Assembly: GCF_900101605.1 (NCBI RefSeq)
Contig: NZ_FMUR01000005.1
Location: 176,015 to 240,014 of the forward strand
DNA: 64,000 bases
Origin: Butyrivibrio hungatei
GTDB lineage: Bacteria > Bacillota > Clostridia > Lachnospirales > Lachnospiraceae
Reading direction: 5' to 3'
Shown here: positions 8,643-17,088 of the stretch, in pieces
Layout of the letters: each line of letters begins with the position of its first letter
Position numbering within the stretch: position 1 is the first letter of the stretch
Program-made: the position numbers and the translations under genes
Notes under the pieces: generated by a model
Told to the model about the DNA's origin: nothing
Databases searched by the model: none
What the model saw: the letters and a program-made list of their open reading frames with translations, nothing else

Positions 8643-8651
8643 TGCTATAAT
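8643..8651 (+). promoter_or_regulatory. Extended -10 promoter (TGCTATAAT)
   Basis: A perfect extended -10 lies 92 bp before the start of the next gene. It has only weak -35 similarity (TTCACA at 8621). Confidence 0.5.
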
Positions 8652-8742
8652 ATGACTCAGATATCAGATTGTGTGCGATACTAAGCAGCAAATGATGACA
8701 CTTAATTTTATGTTTTACGTTAAGCGGAGGAATTAGCCAAGT

Positions 8743-9675
8743 ATGAAAATGTCAATTAATTCAATGTTACTGATCTCAACGCTATCAGTTGCCGTATGGG
8801 GATGCGCTGCAGCAGATACTGTAGTTGGGGTTGACCCGGCCAATGTCAAAACGGTCACTGCAAATGTAAATGCGAATGCATTACAGATTGTAGGCAGTGC
8901 AAATTCAGAGGATTCGACAAAGTTTGATTTTTACAAAGATCATTCATATGACATACAGCAAGAGATCAACGATGCCATACATGAAGCGCTGACAATTCAG
9001 AATGAGATTGACAGAGTGGAGAAGATTGCTAAAAAGTACGCGGACTATTCTTCAGACGCCGTAACACCGGAAGAGAAAAAAATTGCTGACGGTCTTGCAC
9101 GCACAGTATGGGAAACCGAGTTAAATACTCTCTGCACAAGAGTTGTCGGAAAAATATATGATGTAAAGAAAAGAGAAAAACTTCTTGAAGATCAGCGAAG
9201 CTGGAATGCAATTAAAGAAGAAGTAATGAAAAAAAGTATAGGCGAGGACAAAAACGGCGAGGTCTTAGATTCAAAGCTTGTAAGTGAGTTTATGGAAAAT
9301 ACCACTCGCAGCAGATGCCTGGTTCTTGCATATGAACTTGCTCAGTCAAATGATGAAAAATTTAAGTTCCCGGAGAGATCGGTTTACGGAACTTTTGTAG
9401 ATATGCAGGATTCAGATACTATCGGAAGCATACTTGTAACACGTAAAGGTGCTGACGGAAGCAATGAGGCTGTTTTTTCAATCCACCAGATGGCTGTTTT
9501 GGAAGGAACCTTTAAGGATAAAGGTGACGGAGAACTTGAGTTTACCGGAAAAAGTAGCAACGTTAAGGGAATCATCAAGATAAACGGCTGGAAAGATGCA
9601 ACATTAGAGATCACACAGAGTAATGACAAGATTTACAATGCGGGTCTTAGTTATACATTTGATTTTGCATTTTGA
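8743..9675 (+). CDS. Secreted protein with an LprI/DUF1311-like segment
   Basis: The 310-residue product begins with a secretion signal (about 1-25). A Cys in VAVWGCAA could be a lipid-attachment site, but the Trp is unusual for a lipobox, so simple secretion is possible. Residues about 125-200 (LEDQRSWNAIKE and a later Cys in RSRCLVLAYEL) resemble the LprI/DUF1311 fold found in some lysozyme inhibitors. The C-terminal 100 residues look like a beta-rich domain ending in an aromatic strand (YTFDFAF). The ATG at 8743 follows CGGAGG; a second in-frame ATG is at 8749. Function unproven; monocistronic. Confidence 0.7.
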   Translation: MKMSINSMLLISTLSVAVWGCAAADTVVGVDPANVKTVTANVNANALQIVGSANSEDSTKFDFYKDHSYDIQQEINDAIHEALTIQNEIDRVEKIAKKYADYSSDAVTPEEKKIADGLARTVWETELNTLCTRVVGKIYDVKKREKLLEDQRSWNAIKEEVMKKSIGEDKNGEVLDSKLVSEFMENTTRSRCLVLAYELAQSNDEKFKFPERSVYGTFVDMQDSDTIGSILVTRKGADGSNEAVFSIHQMAVLEGTFKDKGDGELEFTGKSSNVKGIIKINGWKDATLEITQSNDKIYNAGLSYTFDFAF

Positions 9676-9794
9676 TACGTGAAAATATAACAATAGAATA
9701 GTAGCTTAAATACTTTATTTCCTGCGAAATTTTACTTTCATAATGGGGAGATATATAGTATCATAATTTTGCTGCACAATTAGAATTGATTGGG

Positions 9795-9833
9795 GAGTAG
9801 TGCGTATGTTTTAATAATACGCACCGCTCTTTT
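9795..9833 (+). terminator. Terminator-like hairpin in the leader of the polyamine operon
   Basis: GTGCGTAT (9800-9807) pairs with ATACGCAC (9817-9824), extended by GAG/CTC across a small internal loop, and is followed by a T-run (9828-9833). It may end the upstream gene. Only about 50 bp separate it from the next start codon and I see no promoter there, so attenuation of the polyamine operon is also possible. Confidence 0.7.
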
Positions 9834-9884
9834 TTGATAGAGAACTTGTGCAACACCATTTCTCGATGGTAGGAGGAACGGCAG

Positions 9885-11333
9885 TTGGACCTTAGTAGAC
9901 AAAAGAAAGCGCCAGTTTATGACGCTCTTGAGAAATTTCGCAAGCAAAGAGTAGTACCTTTTGATGTGCCCGGACATAAGAGGGGAAGGGGAAACTCTGA
10001 ACTGGTACGTTTTTTGGGTGACAGGTGTGTTGGAATAGATGTTAATTCCATGAAACCTCTGGATAATCTTTGTCATCCGGTTTCTGTTATAAAAGAAGCG
10101 GAAGAGCTGATGGCGGATGCTTTTGGCGCCGCACATGCATTTATGATGGTAAATGGCACAACCAGTGCGGTACAGGCGATGGTTCTTTCCCATGTGAAAA
10201 AGGGAGAGAAAATCATTATGCCAAGAAATGTGCATAAGAGTGCAATAAATGCACTGATCTTGTGCGGAGCAGTGCCTGTATATATCGATCCCAAGGTTGA
10301 TACGAAACTTGGAATACCGCTTGGGATGGAGATTGCGGATGTTAAGAAGGCGGTAGAGGATAATCCCGATGCTAAGGCTATTCTTATAAATAATCCCTCA
10401 TATTACGGTATTTGTTCCGATCTTAAGGCCATTGTCAATCTGGCACATGAGAACGGGATGAAGGCTCTTGTTGATGAGGCCCATGGAACACACTTGTATT
10501 TCGGACCGGGGCTTCCTTTGAATGCTATGGCTGCAGGCGCAGATATGGCGGCTATCAGTATGCATAAGTCAGGTGGAAGTCTTACTCAGAGTTCGATACT
10601 TCTTTGCGGAGCGGATGCAAATATCGGTTATATAAGCCGTGTTGTTAATCTGACACAGACTACAAGTGCAAGTTACCTTCTTTTGGGAAGCCTTGATATT
10701 TCCAGAAGAAATCTTGCTCTCAACGGGCATGACAGTTTTGAAAAAGTAACTAAGATGGCGCAGTATGCCAGAGAAGAGATAAATGATATAGGCGGTTATT
10801 ACGCCTACGGTAATGAACTTATAAATGGCGGAAGTATCTTTGATTTCGATGAGACAAAGCTCGTTGTCAATACAAGGAGTATCGGACTTACCGGAATTGA
10901 AGTATACGATCTGCTTAGAGATGAATATGATATACAGATGGAGTTTGGAGATCTGTCCAATGTAATGGCTTATATTTCCATAGGTGACAGGCTTCAGGAT
11001 ATTGAGAGACTTGCGGGAGCGCTTGCGGATATCAGAAGACTTTACTCAAAGCCTGCGCAGAGCTTTTTCTCGGCGGAGTACATTACTCCCATTGTCAAGG
11101 CTACGCCTCAGGAAGCTTTCTATGCGGAAAAAGAGCAGCTTCCTATCGATGAGTGTGTCGGAAGAATATCTGCGGAATCTGTAATGTGTTATCCGCCCGG
11201 AATACCGATCCTTTCGCCGGGAGAAGTTATTACGGAAGAAATCCTTGAGTATATAAAGACAGCCATGGAGAAAGGCTGTTCGATGCAGGGACCTGAGAGC
11301 GAAGATATTTCGGAGCTTTTTGTTCTTAAATAA
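9885..11333 (+). CDS. speA: Arginine decarboxylase (PLP-dependent, Orn/Lys/Arg family)
   Basis: Converts L-arginine to agmatine, the first step of putrescine synthesis in this operon. The 482-residue length matches the short, aspartate-aminotransferase-fold SpeA of Firmicutes. Visible features are FDVPGHKRG near the N-terminus, VDEAHGTH (D197, H200 contacting the cofactor) and SMHKSGGS with the PLP-binding Lys228. The family also includes lysine and ornithine decarboxylases; arginine is chosen because agmatine deiminase and N-carbamoylputrescine amidase follow in the same operon. The start is TTG at 9885, 8 bp after AGGAGG (9871-9876). It is the first gene of a six-gene operon. Confidence 0.88.
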   Translation: MDLSRQKKAPVYDALEKFRKQRVVPFDVPGHKRGRGNSELVRFLGDRCVGIDVNSMKPLDNLCHPVSVIKEAEELMADAFGAAHAFMMVNGTTSAVQAMVLSHVKKGEKIIMPRNVHKSAINALILCGAVPVYIDPKVDTKLGIPLGMEIADVKKAVEDNPDAKAILINNPSYYGICSDLKAIVNLAHENGMKALVDEAHGTHLYFGPGLPLNAMAAGADMAAISMHKSGGSLTQSSILLCGADANIGYISRVVNLTQTTSASYLLLGSLDISRRNLALNGHDSFEKVTKMAQYAREEINDIGGYYAYGNELINGGSIFDFDETKLVVNTRSIGLTGIEVYDLLRDEYDIQMEFGDLSNVMAYISIGDRLQDIERLAGALADIRRLYSKPAQSFFSAEYITPIVKATPQEAFYAEKEQLPIDECVGRISAESVMCYPPGIPILSPGEVITEEILEYIKTAMEKGCSMQGPESEDISELFVLK

Positions 11334-11388
11334 GAGCCCGCGGTTTGATTGAATATGATATATACTGTGTTTATAGAGGAGATTTGCC

Positions 11389-12261
11389 ATGGCAGAGATG
11401 GATTATTGGTTTAGCGATATGCATACCGGAAATGTTAAGATCAGTATCAGGATCAGTAAGCAGCTTTTTTCCGGTAGCAGCGAATTTCAGAGAATAGACG
11501 TTTTTGATTCGCCTGAGTTTGGCAAGTTCCTTACTTCAGACGGTAATATTATCTTTTCTGAGAAGGATGAGTTTACGTATGATGAGATGATCGTGCATGT
11601 GCCGATGGCTGTTCATCCCAAGGTTCAGAGAGTCCTTGTTCTCGGAGGAGGAGACGGCGGTGTTGCCAGAGAGCTCACTCATTACGAAGAGATAAAGGTT
11701 ATCGATGTTGTTGAGCCTGACAATATGTTTGTGGATGTCTGCAAGCAGTATTTCCCTGATAACGCTGTTGGTCTTGAAGATGACAGGGTACATATTTACT
11801 ATCAGGACGGACTTAAGTACCTTCGTAAATGCGAAGATATGTACGATCTTATAATAAATGATGCGACAGAGCCTTTGGGACACGAGGCGGGACTTTTTAC
11901 CAAAGAATTCTACGGAAGTTGCTACAAAGCGCTTCATGACGACGGAATCATGGTATATCAGCACGGAAGCCCGTTCTATGATGAGGACGAGGAGAGCTGC
12001 AGAGCTATGCACAGGAAAGCTTACAGAGTTTTCCCGGTAAACAGGGTTTATCAGGCGCATATTCCCACATGCCCGGCGGGATACTGGCTCTTTGGTTTTG
12101 CCAGCAAAAAGTATCATCCGCTTAAGGATTTCAATCCCGACAGATGGGACGAAAGAGGAATAAAAACGTGGTATTATACCACGCATTTACATAAAGGAGC
12201 GTTCATGCTTCCCAAATATGTAGAAGATTTGCTTCAGGAAGAGGAAGATATGTCAAGATAA
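11389..12261 (+). CDS. speE: Spermidine synthase-like aminopropyltransferase
   Basis: A 290-residue member of the SpeE family. It has the nucleotide-binding GGGDGGVAREL (86-96) and YDEMIVHVP (64-72), and it ends with the usual HKGAFMLPKYVEDLL. Family enzymes transfer an aminopropyl group from decarboxylated SAM to putrescine. Two positions differ from the usual substrate loop: the canonical D-[ST]-[ST]-[DE]-P-x-G-P reads D158-A-T-E-P-L-G-H165, and the usual VE-x-D reads VEPD. No SAM decarboxylase (speD) is in the window, and the neighbours make spermidine another way, so the amine acceptor or donor may be unusual. Good RBS (GAGGAG). Confidence 0.85.
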   Translation: MAEMDYWFSDMHTGNVKISIRISKQLFSGSSEFQRIDVFDSPEFGKFLTSDGNIIFSEKDEFTYDEMIVHVPMAVHPKVQRVLVLGGGDGGVARELTHYEEIKVIDVVEPDNMFVDVCKQYFPDNAVGLEDDRVHIYYQDGLKYLRKCEDMYDLIINDATEPLGHEAGLFTKEFYGSCYKALHDDGIMVYQHGSPFYDEDEESCRAMHRKAYRVFPVNRVYQAHIPTCPAGYWLFGFASKKYHPLKDFNPDRWDERGIKTWYYTTHLHKGAFMLPKYVEDLLQEEEDMSR

Positions 12262-12333
12262 CATGGCCATAAGTAATCGACCACTGCAAGCTTGCTTGCA
12301 AGTGGGCGAATTACTTCATGACCGTGTTATCTG
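12258..12333. repeat. Long imperfect palindrome between speE and the dehydrogenase gene
   Basis: Arms of about 34 bp (12258-12292 and 12297-12333) are joined by the tip CAAG-CTTG-CTTG. The outer GATAACA/TGTTATC and AAGTAAT/ATTACTT blocks pair well, with mismatches between them. It includes the last codons of speE. The tip is the same as in the groEL palindrome (CAAGCTTGCTTG at 2405-2416). It may adjust expression within the operon. Confidence 0.65.
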
Positions 12334-12370
12334 TTAGAAGAGTATATAAAAGGATAGAAAAGGAGAAAAT

Positions 12371-13633
12371 ATGAGCAGATTATTGGTTATAGGTTGCGGC
12401 GGTGTCGCACAGGTTGCGATACAGAAATGCTGTCAGAACAGCGAGGTATTTACGGAGATGTGTCTTGCGAGTCGTACTGTATCAAAGTGCGATGCTTTAA
12501 AAGAAAAGCTTGAGAAGCAGGGAACACCTGTAAAGATCACGACAGCGACAGTTAATGCCGATGATGTAAACGAGATTATCGCGCTTATTAAGGACTACAA
12601 GCCCGACGCTGTGCTTAATGTCGCACTTCCTTATCAGGATCTTGTAATAATGGATGCCTGCCTTGAGTGCAAGGTGGATTACATCGATACAGCAAACTAT
12701 GAACCTGAAGATATCGACGAGCCCGTTTGGCGCGCTGCATATGAGAAGAGATGCAAGGAGAAAGGCTTTACAGCATATTTTGATTACAGCTATCAGTGGG
12801 AATATATGGACAAGTTCAAAGAGGCAGGAATCACAGGCCTTCTCGGAACAGGTTTCGATCCCGGTGTAACAAGCGTTTTTGTTGCTTATGCTAAAAAGCA
12901 CTATTTTGATGAGATCCATACGGTTGATATTCTTGATTGCAACGGTGGCGATCACGGCTATGCTTTTGCAACAAACTTTAACCCTGAGATAAATCTTCGT
13001 GAGGTTTCTGCAAACGGAAGCTATTGGGAGGACGGTCACTGGGTAGAGACTAAACCTATGGAGATCAAGAGAGAATATGACTTCCCGCAGGTTGGACAGA
13101 AGGATATGTATCTTCTTCATCATGAGGAGATAGAAGCTCTTGGAAAGAATTTCCCTGAGATTAAGAGAATTCGTTTCTTTATGACATTCGGACAGAGCTA
13201 TCTCGATCACATGCGTTGTCTTGAAGATGTTGGAATGCTTTCGACAAGCCCTATAAACTTCGAAGGAAAAGAAATCGTTCCGATTCAGTTCCTTAAGGCA
13301 CTTCTTCCGGATCCCGCAAGCCTCGGACCCAGAACTGTCGGTAAGACAAATATTGGATGTATCTTCCGCGGTATAAAGGATGGCAAGGAGAAGACTCTTT
13401 ATATTTATAATGTATGTGACCATCAGGAATGCTACAAGGAGCTTGGAAGTCAGGCTATCAGCTACACAACAGGTGTACCTGCCATGATCGGAACAGCACT
13501 TGTTTTAAGCGGTAAGTGGAAAAAGCCCGGTGTATATACAACAGATGAGTTCGATCCCGATCCGTACATGGAGATGCTCAATGAATACGGACTTCCGTGG
13601 GTAGTAGACGAGAATCCGATTTTGGTTGATTGA
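12371..13633 (+). CDS. Carboxy(nor)spermidine dehydrogenase (saccharopine dehydrogenase fold)
   Basis: CASDH condenses putrescine (or diaminopropane) with aspartate beta-semialdehyde and reduces the imine with NADPH to carboxyspermidine. The 420-residue protein starts with a Rossmann motif (VIGCGGVAQVA, 6-16). It carries VLNVALPYQDL and the family signature TGFDPGVTSVFVAYA (about 159-173). The decarboxylase partner follows directly, which identifies it as CASDH rather than saccharopine dehydrogenase. RBS AAAGGAG before ATG 12371. A palindrome precedes the gene and a terminator-like hairpin follows. Confidence 0.92.
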   Translation: MSRLLVIGCGGVAQVAIQKCCQNSEVFTEMCLASRTVSKCDALKEKLEKQGTPVKITTATVNADDVNEIIALIKDYKPDAVLNVALPYQDLVIMDACLECKVDYIDTANYEPEDIDEPVWRAAYEKRCKEKGFTAYFDYSYQWEYMDKFKEAGITGLLGTGFDPGVTSVFVAYAKKHYFDEIHTVDILDCNGGDHGYAFATNFNPEINLREVSANGSYWEDGHWVETKPMEIKREYDFPQVGQKDMYLLHHEEIEALGKNFPEIKRIRFFMTFGQSYLDHMRCLEDVGMLSTSPINFEGKEIVPIQFLKALLPDPASLGPRTVGKTNIGCIFRGIKDGKEKTLYIYNVCDHQECYKELGSQAISYTTGVPAMIGTALVLSGKWKKPGVYTTDEFDPDPYMEMLNEYGLPWVVDENPILVD

Positions 13634-13660
13634 GATTGTTTTAAGCGATTATAATATAGG

Positions 13661-13700
13661 CAAAGCTTCACTTTTAATTTCTAAAGTGAAGCTTTGTTTT
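13661..13700 (+). terminator. Intra-operon terminator-like hairpin
   Basis: A perfect 14-bp stem (13661-13674 with 13683-13696, 8-nt loop) is followed by TTTTT. Just before it is a promoter-like pair, TTGATT (13626-13631), 18 nt, TATAAT (13650-13655), so a transcript starting there would meet the hairpin at once. Partial termination within the polyamine operon is likely. Confidence 0.75.
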
Positions 13701-13744
13701 TGCATAACGGAAATTACTTTTTTATCAGAATTGGAGTATTTTGG

Positions 13745-14908
13745 ATGAACATAACAGAAATAGCAACACCTGCTTATGTTATAGATGAGCAGAAACTTTT
13801 GGATAATTTAAAAATCTTGTCGGATATTGCAAAAGAGTCGGGTGCAAAGATCCTTCTTGCGCAGAAAGCTTTTTCTGCGTACAGTACATATCCGCTTATT
13901 GCCGAGTACCTTCAGGGAGCGACTGCTTCGGGACTTTATGAAGCAAGACTCGCATATGAAGAAATGATAAAGCCTTTTGAGGGAAAAAAGAAGCTTGAAA
14001 ATCATGTGTTTGAGCCGGCGTTTAAGGATGAAGAATTTCCTCTTGTATGCGAGGTTGCAGATCATATAGTATTTAATTCTATTGCACAGCTTGAACATCA
14101 CAGGAACGTTTGGGAGAAAGCTGCCGCAAAAAAATTACTTTCTGTGGGACTTAGGATAAATCCTGAGTTTAGCACGCAGGAAGGGCATGAGATATATGAT
14201 CCCTGTGCTCCGGGGTCACGACTCGGAATTAGAAAGGAAAATCTCCCCAATCCGCTTCCAAGCGGTGTTGAGGGCCTTCATTTCCATACGCTCTGTGAAC
14301 AGGGATTTGAGCCGCTCGAAGCAACTTTTAAAGAAGTTGAACAGGATTTTGGAGAGTTTTTTGCACAGATAAAATGGATAAATCTCGGAGGCGGACATCA
14401 TATAACAAAAACTGATTATGACAGAGAGGGACTCAAGGAACTTATCAGATATATAAAAGAAAAATATAACCTTGAAGTCTATCTTGAACCGGGTGAAGCT
14501 ATCGCGCTTGATGCGGGCTATCTTGTGACCGAAGTAATGGACATTGTTGAGACTGAGAATTATCCTGTTCTTATTCTCGATACGTCTGCAGCATGCCATA
14601 TGCCTGATGTTCTTGAGATGCCATACAGACCGCCGCTTAAGGATTCGGGGCTGTGCGATGAAAAGGAGTATACATACAGACTGTCATCAAGAACTTGCCT
14701 TGCGGGCGATGTTATAGGCGATTACAGTTTTGATAAAGAGATCAAGATCGGTGACAGATTGATATTTGAAGATATGGCGATCTATAGCATGGTAAAGAAC
14801 AATACATTCAACGGAATGCCGCTTCCTGATATTGATATCATGCACAAAGACGGAAGTGTGGAAGTTATAAAGAAGTTTTCGTATGAAGATTTTAAGTCAA
14901 GATTATAA
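13745..14908 (+). CDS. nspC: Carboxy(nor)spermidine decarboxylase
   Basis: A PLP enzyme of the alanine-racemase/DapDC fold that decarboxylates carboxyspermidine to spermidine. It has 387 residues from the ATG at 13745, which follows GGAG at 13733-13736. An upstream in-frame TTG at 13694 is inside the terminator hairpin and is not a start. Visible features are the PLP lysine in LLAQKAFS (Lys41), HFHTLCEQ (about 176-183), the phosphate-binding INLGGGHH, EPGEAIAL, and the C-terminal SSRTCLAGDVIGDY with the active-site Cys from the other subunit. It works directly after the dehydrogenase encoded upstream. Confidence 0.93.
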   Translation: MNITEIATPAYVIDEQKLLDNLKILSDIAKESGAKILLAQKAFSAYSTYPLIAEYLQGATASGLYEARLAYEEMIKPFEGKKKLENHVFEPAFKDEEFPLVCEVADHIVFNSIAQLEHHRNVWEKAAAKKLLSVGLRINPEFSTQEGHEIYDPCAPGSRLGIRKENLPNPLPSGVEGLHFHTLCEQGFEPLEATFKEVEQDFGEFFAQIKWINLGGGHHITKTDYDREGLKELIRYIKEKYNLEVYLEPGEAIALDAGYLVTEVMDIVETENYPVLILDTSAACHMPDVLEMPYRPPLKDSGLCDEKEYTYRLSSRTCLAGDVIGDYSFDKEIKIGDRLIFEDMAIYSMVKNNTFNGMPLPDIDIMHKDGSVEVIKKFSYEDFKSRL

Positions 14909-14921
14909 GTAAGGAGTCAAT

Positions 14922-16082
14922 TTGAAGATAACGAGAAACGGCGCATTGCCGATAAATGACGGCTTTCGTATGCCTGCTGAATTTGGAAGGCACGAAGGCA
15001 CAATTATGATATATCCCACAAGACCCGGAAGTTGGGGAAAAAACAGAAGCGGAGCACTTGCTTCTTTTGGGATGATTTTTTATGAGATACTAAAGAGAGA
15101 AGATCTTTATCTTCTTGTTCCGAACGATCCGGTATATTATGCGGAGGCAAAAGAGTTTACGGATCTGATAGCAAAGAAAGTCTGCGCAGAATGTGGCGGA
15201 AGGCTTGATCATGCAATGAATATCATAAAGATTGATACTGATGATTCGTGGGCGAGAGATGTTGCACCTATTTTTGTTACGGGAAAAGATGGGGCTAAAA
15301 GAGCTGTCAACTTTGGATTTAATGCATGGGGCGGCGAATTTGACGGTCTCTATGCAAGCTGGGACAAAGATAATGCGGTTCCCGGTAAGTTCTGCGAACT
15401 GTGCGGATATGAGTATTATGATGCGGAACCTTTTATACTTGAAGGCGGATCTGTTCATACAGACGGCGAAGGAACTTTGATGGTAACCGAGAGCTGTCTT
15501 TTGAGCAAGGGAAGGAACCCTTCTCTTTCCAAAAAAGAAATAGAAGAAAAGCTTGGATCGTACCTTGGCATTTCAAAGGTTCTCTGGCTTCCCAGAGGAA
15601 TCTATAATGATGAAACGAACGAACATGTAGATAATATGTGTGCGTTTGTAAAGCCCGGTGAAGTTGTACTTGCGTGGACCGATAATAAAGACGACCCGCA
15701 GTATGAGCTTTCCAAAGCATCTTTTGACTATCTTAGCAGTGTGACAGATGCAAAGGGAAGACAGATAAAGATTCACAAGCTTCCGATACCTGATGTTCCT
15801 GTCCTTATAACAGAAGAAAATCTTGCAAATTATGTGTTTGAAGACGGCGAGGATGAGAGAAGTGTGGGCGAGAGACTTGCCGCAAGTTATGTGAATTATT
15901 ATTATATTAACGGAGCGCTTCTTGTTCCTCAGTTTGGAGGAGAAAATGCAGAGAGCGATAAGAGAGCTCTTGATATATTAAAAGATATTCATCCGGGCAG
16001 AGATGTAATAGGAATCCCTGCAAAAGACATACTGCTTGGCGGCGGAAATATTCACTGCATTACACAGCAGATACCGGAATAA
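14922..16082 (+). CDS. aguA: Agmatine deiminase
   Basis: Hydrolyses agmatine to N-carbamoylputrescine and ammonia in the cytoplasm. The 386-residue length is normal for the peptidyl-arginine-deiminase-type family. Signatures are MPAEFGRHEGTIM (17-29), DDSWARDVAP (about 106-115) and the C-terminal LLGGGNIHCITQQIP with the nucleophilic Cys379. ILEGGSVHTDGEGT is the usual His-containing segment. The start is TTG at 14922, 5 bp after AAGGAG; no ATG fits better. It lies 13 bp after nspC and 15 bp before aguB. Confidence 0.95.
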   Translation: MKITRNGALPINDGFRMPAEFGRHEGTIMIYPTRPGSWGKNRSGALASFGMIFYEILKREDLYLLVPNDPVYYAEAKEFTDLIAKKVCAECGGRLDHAMNIIKIDTDDSWARDVAPIFVTGKDGAKRAVNFGFNAWGGEFDGLYASWDKDNAVPGKFCELCGYEYYDAEPFILEGGSVHTDGEGTLMVTESCLLSKGRNPSLSKKEIEEKLGSYLGISKVLWLPRGIYNDETNEHVDNMCAFVKPGEVVLAWTDNKDDPQYELSKASFDYLSSVTDAKGRQIKIHKLPIPDVPVLITEENLANYVFEDGEDERSVGERLAASYVNYYYINGALLVPQFGGENAESDKRALDILKDIHPGRDVIGIPAKDILLGGGNIHCITQQIPE

Positions 16083-16097
16083 AAACGGAGGATTAAA

Positions 16098-16997
16098 ATG
16101 TCAGATTTTGTCAAAGTTGCATGTATTCAGTTTGCATGTGGAGAAAGTGCGGCATCCGATGAGGAGCAGGTAAAACGCAATATAGAGACAGCGGGAAGAC
16201 TTGCGCTTGAAGCGGCCCGGAACGGAGCTAAGTTAATTCTTTTGTCCGAGCTTTTTGAAAGAAAGTATTTTTGCCAGGAGAGAAGATATGACTATTATGA
16301 GCTTGCTGAGCCTGTTCTTGCCAATCCTGCGGTGATATACTTCAAGGATTTTTGTAAAAAGAATAAAGTGGTAATGCCGATAAGCATTTTTGAAAAGGAT
16401 GAGAATGTATTTTATAATTCGGTCGTTATGATAGATTCTGATGGTGAGATAGTTGATATATATAGGAAAACTCATATTCCGGACGATCATTATTATCAGG
16501 AAAAATTTTATTTTACTCCCGGTAATACAGGATTTAAGGTATTTAAGACCTCGGTAGGAAATGTGGGCGTGGGAATATGCTGGGATCAGTGGTTTCCTGA
16601 GACCGCAAGGTGCCTTGCGATAAAAGGTGCCGACATTATTCTTTATCCTACGGCTATCGGCTCTGAGCCCATACTTGATGTTGACAGCTCAGGACACTGG
16701 ATGAGAACAATGCAGGGACATTCTGCAGCAAATGTTATCCCTGTTGCGGCTGCAAACAGAATCGGAACAGAAAAGGTCAATCCTTGCGAGGAAAACGGCA
16801 ACCAGACTTCAAGCCTGTGCTTCTACGGAAGCAGCTTCCTTACCGATGAGACTGGAGATGTGATCTCTAAAGCTAGTCGTGACAAAGAAGAGATAATATA
16901 CGCCGAATACAATTTTGAAGAGAACAGAAAAATGAGATCTTCATGGGGACTTTTCAGAGACAGAAGACCCGAATGCTATGGAGATATTGTTAGGTAA
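16098..16997 (+). CDS. aguB: N-carbamoylputrescine amidase
   Basis: A nitrilase-superfamily enzyme that releases putrescine, CO2 and ammonia from N-carbamoylputrescine. The 299-residue protein has the Glu-Lys-Cys triad in order: Glu51 in LLSELFERKYF, Lys124 in YRKTHIPDD and Cys161 in GICWDQWFPE. SSFLTDETG and SWGLFRDRRPE at the end match plant and bacterial AguB. It is the last gene of the operon, with CGGAGG as its ribosome binding site and a terminator 20 bp beyond. Confidence 0.96.
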   Translation: MSDFVKVACIQFACGESAASDEEQVKRNIETAGRLALEAARNGAKLILLSELFERKYFCQERRYDYYELAEPVLANPAVIYFKDFCKKNKVVMPISIFEKDENVFYNSVVMIDSDGEIVDIYRKTHIPDDHYYQEKFYFTPGNTGFKVFKTSVGNVGVGICWDQWFPETARCLAIKGADIILYPTAIGSEPILDVDSSGHWMRTMQGHSAANVIPVAAANRIGTEKVNPCEENGNQTSSLCFYGSSFLTDETGDVISKASRDKEEIIYAEYNFEENRKMRSSWGLFRDRRPECYGDIVR

Positions 16998-17016
16998 AGA
17001 GAAATTGTAATAATAT

Positions 17017-17062
17017 AAAGCGCCACTTTTTTGATTGATACTCAAAAAAATGGCGCTTTTAC
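17017..17062. terminator. Bidirectional terminator between aguB and the phosphoesterase genes
   Basis: AAAGCGCCA (17017-17025) pairs with TGGCGCTTT (17051-17059). T-runs on both strands allow termination of the polyamine operon and of the converging minus-strand genes. Confidence 0.88.
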
Positions 17063-17088
17063 TTATACGGTGGGAAAAATATATTACT

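Noticed and set aside
12497..13423. 308-residue minus-strand frame opposite the carboxyspermidine dehydrogenase
   Set aside because: Antisense to a well-supported enzyme; its Cys/Ile/Lys-rich sequence matches no family.
13694..13744. N-terminal extension of the carboxyspermidine decarboxylase
   Set aside because: The TTG lies in the 3' arm of a terminator hairpin, with no ribosome binding site; ATG 13745 has one.
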